Below, one piece after another: positions 1-7,862 of a DNA stretch of 64,000 nt. Source of the stretch: Ancrocorticia sp047501485 (GTDB taxonomy: Bacteria; Actinomycetota; Actinomycetes; Actinomycetales; Actinomycetaceae); the NCBI GenBank assembly GCA_047501485.1, contig JAZDRN010000001.1:1054001-1118000 (forward strand). Direction: 5' to 3'. The translations under genes were made by a program, and so were the position numbers. Positions within the stretch are counted from its first letter, which is position 1; the number at the start of each line of letters is the position of its first letter. The notes below the pieces were generated by a model. The model worked only from the letters and a program-made list of their open reading frames with translations. It made no database searches and was not told the DNA's origin.

Positions 1-835
1 CCAGGGTGCCGACCTTGATGTCCTCCCCGCGTGGGACATGGGGCCATGCTCGCATTCCGAGGGCGGAGGGCTTGACGGCCTGCCATACGTCCACATACGG
101 GTGTCCGAGCACGAGCACGCCCGGCATGTGCGCCACCTCGCGCGCTATTCGGGATTCCTTGGATCCGGCCACCAGATGATCGACAAGGATACCCGCTCGG
201 CGGTTGTCGTCCGGCCGGAAGTGGGCCAGTACGTCCACGAGGTGATCGACGCCGAGGAGTTCTTCGACGACGACGCCTTCAAGCGCCAGATCCTCGCCCC
301 ACACCTTGGCGACGAGTTCGGCGTCGTGCTTGCCCTCCACCCAGATACGGGATTCGCGCGCGACGCGGGCTTTGTGCGCCACATGGAGGGACCCGGAGGC
401 GGTGACGGCGCGCCCGGCGACGGTGTGCGAGGTGGGCGGCGGCTGTTTGGCCCCGCTGCCCAGAGAGTACTCGGGGGTTCCCACAGCGGGAGCCACCAGC
501 TCAACGGGTCTGCCCTCGATCCAGTATCCCCGGCCCATGGGGAAGGATCGCCTTGTGCGGTTCGCATCCTCGAGCTCGAACTGCCACGCTCCAGCTACCC
601 GGATGACCCGGACGATCTCACCGACGAAGCCCGACTGAACATCCTCGATGAGCAATCCACGCTCCGCGGTGACCGTCTGAGATTCCGGACGGCGAGCGTG
701 GTTCCCGTGGCGGTGAGGGTCCACGGAGAGGATGTCGTCGCCGTAGCGGTCCCCGGTGAACTGAGAGCGAGGCGTACGCGCGGGTTGGCGGGCGGCCGAG
801 GATCCTGGAGTGCGGCGGCTATTGGAGGAAGTCAC
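1..835 (-). CDS. DUF3097 family protein, 3' end beyond the window
   Basis: Reading the minus strand from a GTG at 835 gives an uninterrupted frame to position 1, so about 278 residues are present and the C-terminus lies outside the window. The N-terminus reads FTGDRYGDDILSVDPH near residue 20. The middle has IWVEGKHDAELVAKVWG and GILVDHLVAGSKESRIA, and the end has AWPHVPRGEDIKVG. These are the hallmarks I know for the actinobacterial DUF3097 family, whose biochemical role is not established; the EGKHDAEL segment recalls Toprim-like nucleic-acid enzymes, which is only a resemblance. A weak TGAGGT ribosome site precedes the GTG. The gene diverges from hrcA across a 270-bp spacer that carries a long palindrome. 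Confidence 0.85.
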   Translation of the reverse strand, partial: MTSSNSRRTPGSSAARQPARTPRSQFTGDRYGDDILSVDPHRHGNHARRPESQTVTAERGLLIEDVQSGFVGEIVRVIRVAGAWQFELEDANRTRRSFPMGRGYWIEGRPVELVAPAVGTPEYSLGSGAKQPPPTSHTVAGRAVTASGSLHVAHKARVARESRIWVEGKHDAELVAKVWGEDLALEGVVVEELLGVDHLVDVLAHFRPDDNRRAGILVDHLVAGSKESRIAREVAHMPGVLVLGHPYVDVWQAVKPSALGMRAWPHVPRGEDIKVGTL

Positions 836-946
836 GACCTCAGGGTAGCCGGACCCGCATGCTGGCGTCGCGAGGCGGCGCCGTTGGGTTTCGCCCGGGG
901 CCGGTCAGCTGATTGATCCGGTCAGCGGTCCCTAAATGGGTGTGTG

Positions 947-982
947 AGCGTTCTGTGTGCCGTATACGGCACACAGAACGCT
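947..982. repeat. 36-bp perfect palindrome between divergent genes
   Basis: The two 18-nt arms (left arm AGCGTTCTGTGTGCCGTA) are exact reverse complements with no spacer, centred between 964 and 965. The site lies between the divergent DUF3097 and hrcA starts, so a transcription terminator is unlikely. It could be a dimeric regulator operator or a cruciform-forming site. It is not CIRCE and not the HspR HAIR consensus. Confidence 0.85.
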
Positions 983-1058
983 GGTGGGCGTACGAAGGAT
1001 CCCAGGGGCCGATAAGTGGAATCCCTCATCCGAGCTGGGCCGTCGGCGGAGAAAAGCG

Positions 1059-1090
1059 TAGGATTGGCACTCAGGTTGTTCGAGTGCTAT
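1059..1090 (+). promoter_or_regulatory. hrcA promoter -10 and CIRCE operator
   Basis: TTGGCACTC (1064-1072), nine bases, then GAGTGCTAT (1082-1090) match the CIRCE inverted repeat TTAGCACTC-N9-GAGTGCTAA at 16 of 18 arm positions. A -10-like TAGGAT (1059-1064) abuts it. HrcA encoded just downstream is the known CIRCE repressor, so autorepression released by heat stress is expected for hrcA-dnaJ. Confidence 0.92.
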
Positions 1091-1105
1091 CACGGGGGAG
1101 GAGCG

Positions 1106-2119
1106 ATGGGCAGCGAGGAGCGCCGCACGAAGGTTCTAGAAGCCATCGTGCGCGATTACGTCACGACCCGGGAGCCGGTCGGTTCACGAACCCTGGTGGA
1201 GCGTTACCAGCTCGGAGTGTCCCCGGCGACCGTGCGCAATGATATGGCCGTGCTGGAGAGTGAGGGTCTCATTCAGCAGCCCCATACATCGGCGGGCCGC
1301 ATCCCCACCGATCAGGGCTACCGCAGCTTCGTCAACTCGCTGCATGCCATCAAGCCGTTGTCGGCCGCAGAGAGACGCGCCATCGAGCAGCTGCTCGAAG
1401 GGGCCGTCGATCTCGACGACGTCGTCTCGCGCACGGTCCGGCTGCTGGCGGGCATCACCCGCCAGGTCGCGGTTGTGCAGTATCCCTCACTCCAGAAGGT
1501 CTCCCTGCGCCACCTCGAACTCATTCCCGTGGGTGAGAGGAACACGATACTCGTGATCATCACGGATGCGGGAAGGGTGGAGCAGCGCAGCCTCGTCTTC
1601 GACAGCCCGGTTGCCCCTGACACGCTGGAGGAGCTGGCACGCAGGTTCAACACCCACTGGGTGGGGCAGTCGCTGGGAGCCCTCAGCGAGTTGAGCACGG
1701 TCGTGGAGGATCTTCCGGAGGATCTGCATGCGGTGGCCGCGACGGTGAGCGGAGTGGTCTCGGACGCGCTACGCGCGGACGGCGAGGAACGGATCGCGAT
1801 GTCCGGCACCGCCAATCTTTCGCGTCACTCCGTGGACTTCGCACGCACCATCTCGCCGGTTCTGGAGGCTCTGGAGGAGCAGGTCGTCCTCTTGAGGCTC
1901 CTGACGACCATCCACGAGGGCATGGCGGTCTCCATCGGGCAGGAGAACAAGTACGAGAATCTCTCCGAGGCCTCGGTGATCTCCACCAGTTACGGGGTGG
2001 ACGACCGCACGGTCGCACGCGTGGGAATCGTGGGCCCGACCCGCATGGACTACCCAGGTTCCATGGCGGCCGTTCATGCGGTCGCCCAATACCTATCTGA
2101 TATTCTCTCGGGACGCTGA
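1106..2119 (+). CDS. hrcA: Heat-inducible transcription repressor HrcA
   Basis: A 337-residue DNA-binding repressor of heat-shock genes that binds CIRCE. The N-terminal winged helix-turn-helix (about residues 1-75) contains EPVGSRTLVERYQLGVSPAT and ends in HTSAGRIPTDQGYR, both typical of HrcA; the rest is the GAF-like dimerisation domain with its inserted segment. The ATG at 1106 is preceded by a strong GGGGGAGGAG ribosome site and lies 15 nt after the CIRCE element, whereas the longer in-frame extension would begin upstream of that operator. dnaJ follows after 35 nt, the usual actinobacterial hrcA-dnaJ pair; GroEL is not encoded in this window. Confidence 0.96.
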   Translation: MGSEERRTKVLEAIVRDYVTTREPVGSRTLVERYQLGVSPATVRNDMAVLESEGLIQQPHTSAGRIPTDQGYRSFVNSLHAIKPLSAAERRAIEQLLEGAVDLDDVVSRTVRLLAGITRQVAVVQYPSLQKVSLRHLELIPVGERNTILVIITDAGRVEQRSLVFDSPVAPDTLEELARRFNTHWVGQSLGALSELSTVVEDLPEDLHAVAATVSGVVSDALRADGEERIAMSGTANLSRHSVDFARTISPVLEALEEQVVLLRLLTTIHEGMAVSIGQENKYENLSEASVISTSYGVDDRTVARVGIVGPTRMDYPGSMAAVHAVAQYLSDILSGR

Positions 2120-2154
2120 CCCCGCGTCCCGACTAGAACCCAAGAAGAGAGACA

Positions 2155-3276
2155 GTGGCTGATTACTACGCAACCCTCGGTGTTTCCAGGAATGCATCCG
2201 CAGATGAGATCAAGAAGGCCTACCGCAAACTTGCTCGCAAACTCCATCCGGACGTAGCCGGTCCTGACGGCGCCGAATCGTTCAAGGCCGTCAACGAGGC
2301 CTACGATGTCCTCTCCAATGACGAGCAGCGGCGGCTGTACGACATGGGCGGGGAGGAAGCACTGCGCGGCGGCGGAGCGCCCGGAGCCGGATTCGGTGGC
2401 TTCCAGGACATCTTCGAGACCTTCTTCGGCGGAATGGGAGGCCAACAAAGAGGCCCCGTTCCGCGCGGGCGGCGTGGCCAAGACGCCCTGGTGTCGCTCA
2501 CCCTGGATCTCGAGGATGTCATCTTCGGTGCCGAGAAGTCCTTCGCCCACACCCTCGCCGCCGAATGCCCGGTCTGTCACGGCACCTGCGCGGCGCCCGG
2601 CACCGAGCCCATCACCTGTAACGACTGCGGTGGAACCGGAAGCGTGCAACGCGTCACCAACTCGCTGTTCGGCCAGATGGTTTCCCAGTCGCCTTGTCCC
2701 ACCTGCCATGGACACGGCACTATCATCGTGAGCCCATGCCAGGAGTGCGCGGGCGAGGGCCGGGTGCGAGCCACGAAGACCATCAAGGTCAAGGTTCCCC
2801 AAGGCGTCGAGGAAGGAATGCGCATTCGATTGGCCGGTCAAGGCGACGCCGGTATCGAAGGCGGGCCTGCCGGTGACCTCTTCGTGGAGGTGAGCATCAA
2901 GCAGAATCCCATGTTCCAGCGTTCAGGCGACGACATAGAGTGCGAATTGCAGATCCCGATGACGAACGCTGCGCTCGGTACCACCGTCAACATCGACACC
3001 TTCGATGGTCCACGCGATATCGTGATCCCCGCCGGCACCCCGTCCGGCCACGTCGTCGTCCTATCCGGACTCGGCGTGGGCCGCCTGCGCCGTCCCGGAC
3101 GCGGCGATCTCAAGGTGGCCATCAACGTCAAGACCCCCTCCAAGCTCGACGAGGCCCAACGCCGGCTCCTGGAGGAGCTCGCACGGCTGCGCGGCGAGGA
3201 ACAGCCGGTGGGCCGTCTCGTCCAGCCCAATGGCTCCCTCTTCACCAAACTTCGTGAGAAATTCTCCGGTCGATGA
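2155..3276 (+). CDS. dnaJ: Chaperone protein DnaJ
   Basis: Hsp40 co-chaperone that stimulates DnaK ATPase and delivers unfolded substrates. The 373 residues show a J domain with HPD at residues 31-33, a Gly/Phe-rich linker (about 65-105), a zinc-binding region (about 138-205) with CPVCHGTC, CNDCGGTG, CPTCHGHG and CQECAGEG, and two C-terminal substrate-binding beta domains. The start is GTG at 2155 (MADYYATLG), the only start that gives a complete J domain. It is cotranscribed with hrcA, so it should be under CIRCE control, and it overlaps the next gene by 4 nt. It corresponds to the DnaJ2 type that pairs with HrcA in actinobacteria. Confidence 0.96.
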   Translation: MADYYATLGVSRNASADEIKKAYRKLARKLHPDVAGPDGAESFKAVNEAYDVLSNDEQRRLYDMGGEEALRGGGAPGAGFGGFQDIFETFFGGMGGQQRGPVPRGRRGQDALVSLTLDLEDVIFGAEKSFAHTLAAECPVCHGTCAAPGTEPITCNDCGGTGSVQRVTNSLFGQMVSQSPCPTCHGHGTIIVSPCQECAGEGRVRATKTIKVKVPQGVEEGMRIRLAGQGDAGIEGGPAGDLFVEVSIKQNPMFQRSGDDIECELQIPMTNAALGTTVNIDTFDGPRDIVIPAGTPSGHVVVLSGLGVGRLRRPGRGDLKVAINVKTPSKLDEAQRRLLEELARLRGEEQPVGRLVQPNGSLFTKLREKFSGR

Positions 3277-4040
3277 CGGCTCCCGTCTACATCGCTCCGC
3301 TCCGGGACGTCTCCGACGGAGCGACTGTGGTGCTTGAGGGGCAGGAGGGCCATCATGCTGCCACTGTGCGGCGCACCCGCGTGGGCGAGAGAGTCGATCT
3401 CGTCGATGGGGAAGGCCGACGGGCTCACTGTGAGGTGAGCGAGGTCCGTAAGGGCTCGCTGACGCTCGTCGTCAATGAGATCCACCGCGAACCCGAGCCG
3501 TCTCCGCGAGTCACCCTTGTGCAGGCGTTGGCGAAAGGGGGCAGGGACGAACAGGCTGTCGAGACCTCCACGGAGTACGGCATCGCGGCACTCATCCCCT
3601 GGCAATCGAGCCGCACGGTCGTGAACTGGCGCGGTAAGGAAGCGAAGGGACGCGCCCGCTGGGAAGCAACGGCGCGCGCTGCGGCCAAACAGTCGCGCAG
3701 GGCCTGGGTCCCCGCCATCGAGGAGGTTCACACCACGACGCAGCTGACGGCGAGATTGCGCGAGGAGGCCGCGCGGGGCACCCGGATCTATGTGTGCCAC
3801 GAGGAGGGGGAGACCACCCTCGTCCGTCGCCTGTGGGAAGGCACGGCTGCGGCGGAGCGCGGGAACGAGATCTACGTCGTCGTCGGCCCGGAGGGCGGGA
3901 TCTGCGCCGAGGAGCTGGCCGAGTTCAGTGCTCTGGGGGCGGATATCGTGTTGCTGGCGCCGCACGTGCTGCGTTCGGCGACCGCCGGGCCTTACGCCAT
4001 GGCGACCCTCGCGGCCATGCACCAGCCGACCTCGCGTTGA
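3273..4040 (+). CDS. rsmE: 16S rRNA (uracil1498-N3)-methyltransferase RsmE
   Basis: SAM-dependent SPOUT methyltransferase that modifies U1498 of 16S rRNA. The 255-residue product has the N-terminal PUA-like segment with GHHAATVRRTRVGERVDLVD and the C-terminal knot motifs VVGPEGGICAEELAEF and LLAPHVLRSATAGPYAM, which form the SAM pocket. The ATG overlaps the dnaJ stop as ATGA, indicating translational coupling. The hrcA-dnaJ-rsmE order is standard in actinobacteria. Confidence 0.94.
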   Translation: MTAPVYIAPLRDVSDGATVVLEGQEGHHAATVRRTRVGERVDLVDGEGRRAHCEVSEVRKGSLTLVVNEIHREPEPSPRVTLVQALAKGGRDEQAVETSTEYGIAALIPWQSSRTVVNWRGKEAKGRARWEATARAAAKQSRRAWVPAIEEVHTTTQLTARLREEAARGTRIYVCHEEGETTLVRRLWEGTAAAERGNEIYVVVGPEGGICAEELAEFSALGADIVLLAPHVLRSATAGPYAMATLAAMHQPTSR

Positions 4041-4143
4041 ACGGACCGCACGCCGCAGTCGGCGACACTGCAATAATCCCGCTCCTCATGCCACAATTGA
4101 GTGTGAAACAGCCCCCTGGGGCACTCGATACATAAAGGACCCA

Positions 4144-5184
4144 ATGTCAGAATCACCAGGTGAACGCACAATTCTCGTTCCCGAACGCGTCGCCATGATC
4201 AACCTGCTGGGGCATCGCGACGAGGTGCTCCGAACCCTGGAACGCGGCCTGGCTCCCGTCACCATCCATGTGATGGGCCATGAGATCAGGCTCGCCGGTC
4301 CGCAGACCAACCTGGAGGTCGCCGACAGCCTCATCGGGGAACTCGTCGACGTGGTGGCGGACGGAGAGCATCTGACAGTGGATGCCGTCGAACGAGCCCT
4401 CACCATCCTCAAGGCGGGCGTGGCCAAACCCACCGAGCTGATGACCGCAGATGTCCTCTCCGCCCACGGAAAGACCATTCGCCCGAAGACCCTTGGCCAG
4501 AAGACCTACGTGGACGCGATCGACGAGCACGCCATCACCTTCGGGATCGGCCCGGCAGGAACTGGCAAGACCTATCTGGCGATGGCGAAGGCAGTGGTCG
4601 CGCTCCAGACCCGCCAGGTCTCGCGGATCATCCTGACGCGTCCGGCCGTCGAGGCGGGGGAGTCCCTGGGCTTCCTGCCGGGTTCGCTCACCGACAAGAT
4701 CGATCCCTACCTGCGCCCGCTGTACGACGCCATGTACGACATGATCGACCCCGAGTCGATCCCGAAGCTCATGGCCGCCGGCACTATCGAAGTGGCGCCG
4801 CTCGCGTATATGCGCGGCCGCACCCTCAATGATGCCTTCGTGATCCTGGACGAAGCGCAGAACACCACGCCCGAACAGATGAAGATGTTCCTCACCCGTC
4901 TCGGCTTCGGCTCCAAGATGGTGGTGACGGGCGATATCACCCAGGTCGATCTTCCGGGCAACCGCAGTTCCGGCCTCATCGTGGTGCGCAGGATCCTGCG
5001 TTATGTCGAGGGCATCTCCTTCGTGGAGCTGGGCTCGGGGGACGTCGTGCGCCATCGCCTCGTCAGCGAGATCATCGACGCCTACGGGCGCTGGGGAGCG
5101 CACGAAGAGGCGCAATCGGATGCGCGATCGCGCGAGCACCGGAACGATCGGCGCAACTACGGAGGAAGAAGAAACCCGCGATGA
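4144..5184 (+). CDS. phoH: PhoH family P-loop ATPase
   Basis: PhoH-like ATPase of 346 residues, a family linked to RNA metabolism and ribosome maturation. Walker A GPAGTGKTYLA lies near residue 136 and Walker B VILDEAQN near residue 235, followed by the sensor-like segment VVTGDITQVDLP. The ATG at 4144 follows an AAAGGA site; the frame stays open upstream through rsmE, but that part is a shadow. The last codons overlap ybeY by 4 nt, the usual phoH-ybeY pairing. The N-terminal region before the P-loop resembles the KH-like extension of long PhoH proteins. Confidence 0.94.
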   Translation: MSESPGERTILVPERVAMINLLGHRDEVLRTLERGLAPVTIHVMGHEIRLAGPQTNLEVADSLIGELVDVVADGEHLTVDAVERALTILKAGVAKPTELMTADVLSAHGKTIRPKTLGQKTYVDAIDEHAITFGIGPAGTGKTYLAMAKAVVALQTRQVSRIILTRPAVEAGESLGFLPGSLTDKIDPYLRPLYDAMYDMIDPESIPKLMAAGTIEVAPLAYMRGRTLNDAFVILDEAQNTTPEQMKMFLTRLGFGSKMVVTGDITQVDLPGNRSSGLIVVRRILRYVEGISFVELGSGDVVRHRLVSEIIDAYGRWGAHEEAQSDARSREHRNDRRNYGGRRNPR

Positions 5185-5675
5185 GCATCGAAGTAAACGA
5201 CGAGTCGGGCTTCCAGCCGGCACAGAATCTCGGTGAGATCTCCGCGCTGGCCACCTACGTGCTCGACCAGATGCGGGTCCATCCCCAGGCCGAACTCAAT
5301 GTGCTCCTGGTGGACGAGGCGGCCATCGAACGCCTGCACATCGAATGGATGGATCTGCCCGGCCCCACCGATGTGCTCTCCTTTCCCATGGACGAACTCC
5401 GCCCGGCTCCGGCTGACGAGGAGCCGCAGGAAGGTATGCTCGGCGATATCGTCGTATGTCCCCAGGTGGCCGCACGTCAGGCGCTCCGCGCCGGTCACTC
5501 CGCCGCGGAGGAGATCCTGCTCCTCGTCACGCACGGCATCCTCCACCTGCTCGGCTACGATCATGTGGAGGAAGACGAGCGCACGGAGATGTTCAACCTG
5601 CAGCGCACCTTGCTGCTGACATTCCTCGCCTCGCGCGGTGGCCCGTACTCTGCGCCCGAACCCACGGTGAATTGA
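5181..5675 (+). CDS. ybeY: Endoribonuclease / rRNA maturation factor YbeY
   Basis: YbeY is a zinc-dependent RNase that takes part in 16S rRNA 3'-end maturation and ribosome quality control. The 164-residue protein has the family signature GPTDVLSFPMDE and the zinc motif HGILHLLGYDH near residue 115. The ATG overlaps the phoH stop (ATGA) and the stop overlaps the start of the CBS-domain gene by one base, so the block is tightly coupled. Confidence 0.95.
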   Translation: MSIEVNDESGFQPAQNLGEISALATYVLDQMRVHPQAELNVLLVDEAAIERLHIEWMDLPGPTDVLSFPMDELRPAPADEEPQEGMLGDIVVCPQVAARQALRAGHSAAEEILLLVTHGILHLLGYDHVEEDERTEMFNLQRTLLLTFLASRGGPYSAPEPTVN

Positions 5676-6937
5676 TGAATACCAGCGACTTACCGATAAC
5701 ACTTCTTGCACTGCTCTCCGTCCTCGGCCTGCTGGGGGCGGCTCTATGTTCGGCGGGTGTCGCCGCTTTGGGGCGCATCACCCGTAACGAGGCTGCGGAG
5801 TCCTTTGCCACCGGTCAGCGGGGCGGCCAGCGCATCATCAAGATCGTCGCCAAGCGGCCCGCGGCCACTGTCGGCCTCACGTCCCTGCGCGCATTGTTCA
5901 CCGCCTGCTATGCGATGCTCGCCACGCTCGCTTTGACCGGGGTGCTGGCGAGCTGGTGGCAGGTGGTGCTGGCGTTTCTGGGAATCTCGCTCGTGGTCCT
6001 TCTGCTCACGGCGAGCCTTTCACCAACGGCATTCGGTGTTCGCCATCCCGTGCGAGTCCTCGGATGGTTGTCCGCGCCGATTCTCGCGGTCACCTCTCTG
6101 TTCGGCATCTTCGTTCGTACCCGCGAGACCAGCCCTGAGGAATCCGAGCAGCTGCAGGAGGATCAGCTCGCCGTCATGGTCGAGCGCGTCTCCGAGTCCG
6201 AGGCCTTGGACGACGACGAGCGCGAGCTCCTGCAGTCCATGTTCGAGATGGGAAAGACGCTGGTGCGGGAGGTCATGGTCCCGCGCACGGACATGATCAC
6301 CATCGGCGTGGACCAGAGCCTGGACAAGGCGCTCTCCCTCTTCACTCGCTCCGGCTACTCCCGTGTGCCGGCGACGGGAGAGGACATAGACGACGTCCAG
6401 GGCGTGGTCTATCTCAAAGATGTCATGCGTCGGGTCCACCACCGCAATGACACGGAGGGCCTCACGAATGGCGACGTCATGCGCGAACCCTTCTTCGTTC
6501 CTGAGACGATGCTCGTGGACGACCTCATGCGCGAGATGCAGGCGGACCAGGTGCACATCGCGCTGGTGGTGGACGAGTACGGCGGCATCGCCGGATTGGT
6601 GACGATCGAGGATCTTGTCGAGGAACTGGTGGGCGAGATATCGGACGAACACGACCGCGCCGAACCGGTGGTGGAGCGGCTGTCGGAGGAGTCCTATCGG
6701 GTACCGGCGCGCCTGCCGATCGACGAACTCGGGGATCTCTTCTCGGTCGACCTTCAGGACGACGACGTCGACACGGCCGGTGGCCTTTTCGCCAAACTGC
6801 TGGGGCGCGTCCCGCTCGCCGGGGCGGAGGCCGAGGCCGAGGGCATACACATGGCCGCCGAACGCTTCGAAGGGCGGCGCCGCCGCCTTGCGACGATCAT
6901 CGCGACGCGAGCAGAACGAGGTGAGGGCAATGACTGA
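5675..6937 (+). CDS. CNNM/CorC-type transporter-associated CBS domain protein
   Basis: A 420-residue membrane protein of the hemolysin-C/CorC/CNNM family, associated with Mg2+ or Co2+ export. An N-terminal DUF21-type region (about residues 1-150) has three to four hydrophobic segments. A CBS pair follows, with the typical VREVMVPRTDMITI and HIALVVDEYGGIAGLVTIEDLVEELVG segments (about 205-330), and then a C-terminal CorC_HlyC domain. The ATG at 5675 shares its A with the ybeY stop codon. The frame is open further upstream but that part is antiparallel to nothing and only shadows ybeY. The substrate ion cannot be told from sequence. Confidence 0.9.
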   Translation: MNTSDLPITLLALLSVLGLLGAALCSAGVAALGRITRNEAAESFATGQRGGQRIIKIVAKRPAATVGLTSLRALFTACYAMLATLALTGVLASWWQVVLAFLGISLVVLLLTASLSPTAFGVRHPVRVLGWLSAPILAVTSLFGIFVRTRETSPEESEQLQEDQLAVMVERVSESEALDDDERELLQSMFEMGKTLVREVMVPRTDMITIGVDQSLDKALSLFTRSGYSRVPATGEDIDDVQGVVYLKDVMRRVHHRNDTEGLTNGDVMREPFFVPETMLVDDLMREMQADQVHIALVVDEYGGIAGLVTIEDLVEELVGEISDEHDRAEPVVERLSEESYRVPARLPIDELGDLFSVDLQDDDVDTAGGLFAKLLGRVPLAGAEAEAEGIHMAAERFEGRRRRLATIIATRAERGEGND

Positions 6938-7862
6938 GTTGATGAATGAGTGGCCGGAAGGCTTCCGTGCCGGTTTCGCATGTATCGTGGGCCGGCCCAA
7001 CGCCGGCAAGTCCACGCTGACCAACGCGTTGGTGGGGCAGAAGGTGGCCATCACCTCCGCCCGCCCTGAGACGACGCGCCGCGTCATCCGCGCCATCGTC
7101 AACAAGGATGATGGACAGATCGTGCTCGTCGATACCCCGGGCCTGCATCGGCCCCGCACACTGCTGGGCGAGCGTCTGAACGACATGGTGAGAGAGTCCC
7201 TCGGCGATGTCGACGTTGTCGTCCTGTGCTTGCCGGCCGACGAGGCCATCGGGCCAGGGGATCGTTTCCTCATCGACCTCATCCGGCAGGTCAAGACTCC
7301 TGTCGTTGCGGCGGTGACGAAGTGCGACAAGGTCTCGCGCGAGCAGCTCTCTCAACACCTTGTCGAGGTCTCCGAGGCCGGTGACTTCACGGAGATCGTT
7401 CCCGTCAGCGCGGTCAGCGGCGATCAGGTGGAGCTGTTGGCATCGCTGCTGTTGGAGCAGATGCCACCTTCGCCTCCGCTCTACCCGCGCGATGCAGTGT
7501 CCGACGAATCGGAGGAGACCCTCATCTGCGAGCTCATCCGTGAGGCTGCCCTGGAGGAGTTGCGTGACGAGCTACCGCACTCTCTTGCCGTCACACTCGA
7601 AGAGATCATCGAGGAACCGGCGAAGAAGGGCGCGAAGGATCAGCGTCCGCTTATGCGCATCCACGCCAACCTCTATGTGGAACGCGATTCGCAGAAGGGC
7701 ATCGTGATCGGCAAGGGCGGCTCGCGCCTGCGCCAGATCGGTCACGACGCGCGCATGGGCATCTCGCGCCTTCTCGATGCCCGCATATACCTCGATCTGC
7801 ACGTGAAGATCGCCAAGGATTGGCAGCGTGATCCCAAGCAATTGGGACGGCTCGGTTTCTGA
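6930..7862 (+). CDS. era: GTPase Era
   Basis: Era binds 16S rRNA and couples GTP hydrolysis to 30S maturation. The 310-residue protein shows G1 GRPNAGKS (residues 21-28), G3 DTPGLHRP, G4 TKCD, and a C-terminal KH domain with VIGKGGSRLRQIGHDAR. The ATG at 6930 overlaps the preceding gene by 8 nt; a GTG three codons upstream is an alternative. The downstream membrane hydrolase gene starts within its stop codon. Confidence 0.96.
   Translation: MTELMNEWPEGFRAGFACIVGRPNAGKSTLTNALVGQKVAITSARPETTRRVIRAIVNKDDGQIVLVDTPGLHRPRTLLGERLNDMVRESLGDVDVVVLCLPADEAIGPGDRFLIDLIRQVKTPVVAAVTKCDKVSREQLSQHLVEVSEAGDFTEIVPVSAVSGDQVELLASLLLEQMPPSPPLYPRDAVSDESEETLICELIREAALEELRDELPHSLAVTLEEIIEEPAKKGAKDQRPLMRIHANLYVERDSQKGIVIGKGGSRLRQIGHDARMGISRLLDARIYLDLHVKIAKDWQRDPKQLGRLGF

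Noticed and set aside
38..916. 292-codon open frame on the plus strand over the DUF3097 gene
   Set aside because: It is antisense to a minus-strand frame with clear DUF3097 family sequence; the plus-strand translation is compositionally odd and has no family features.
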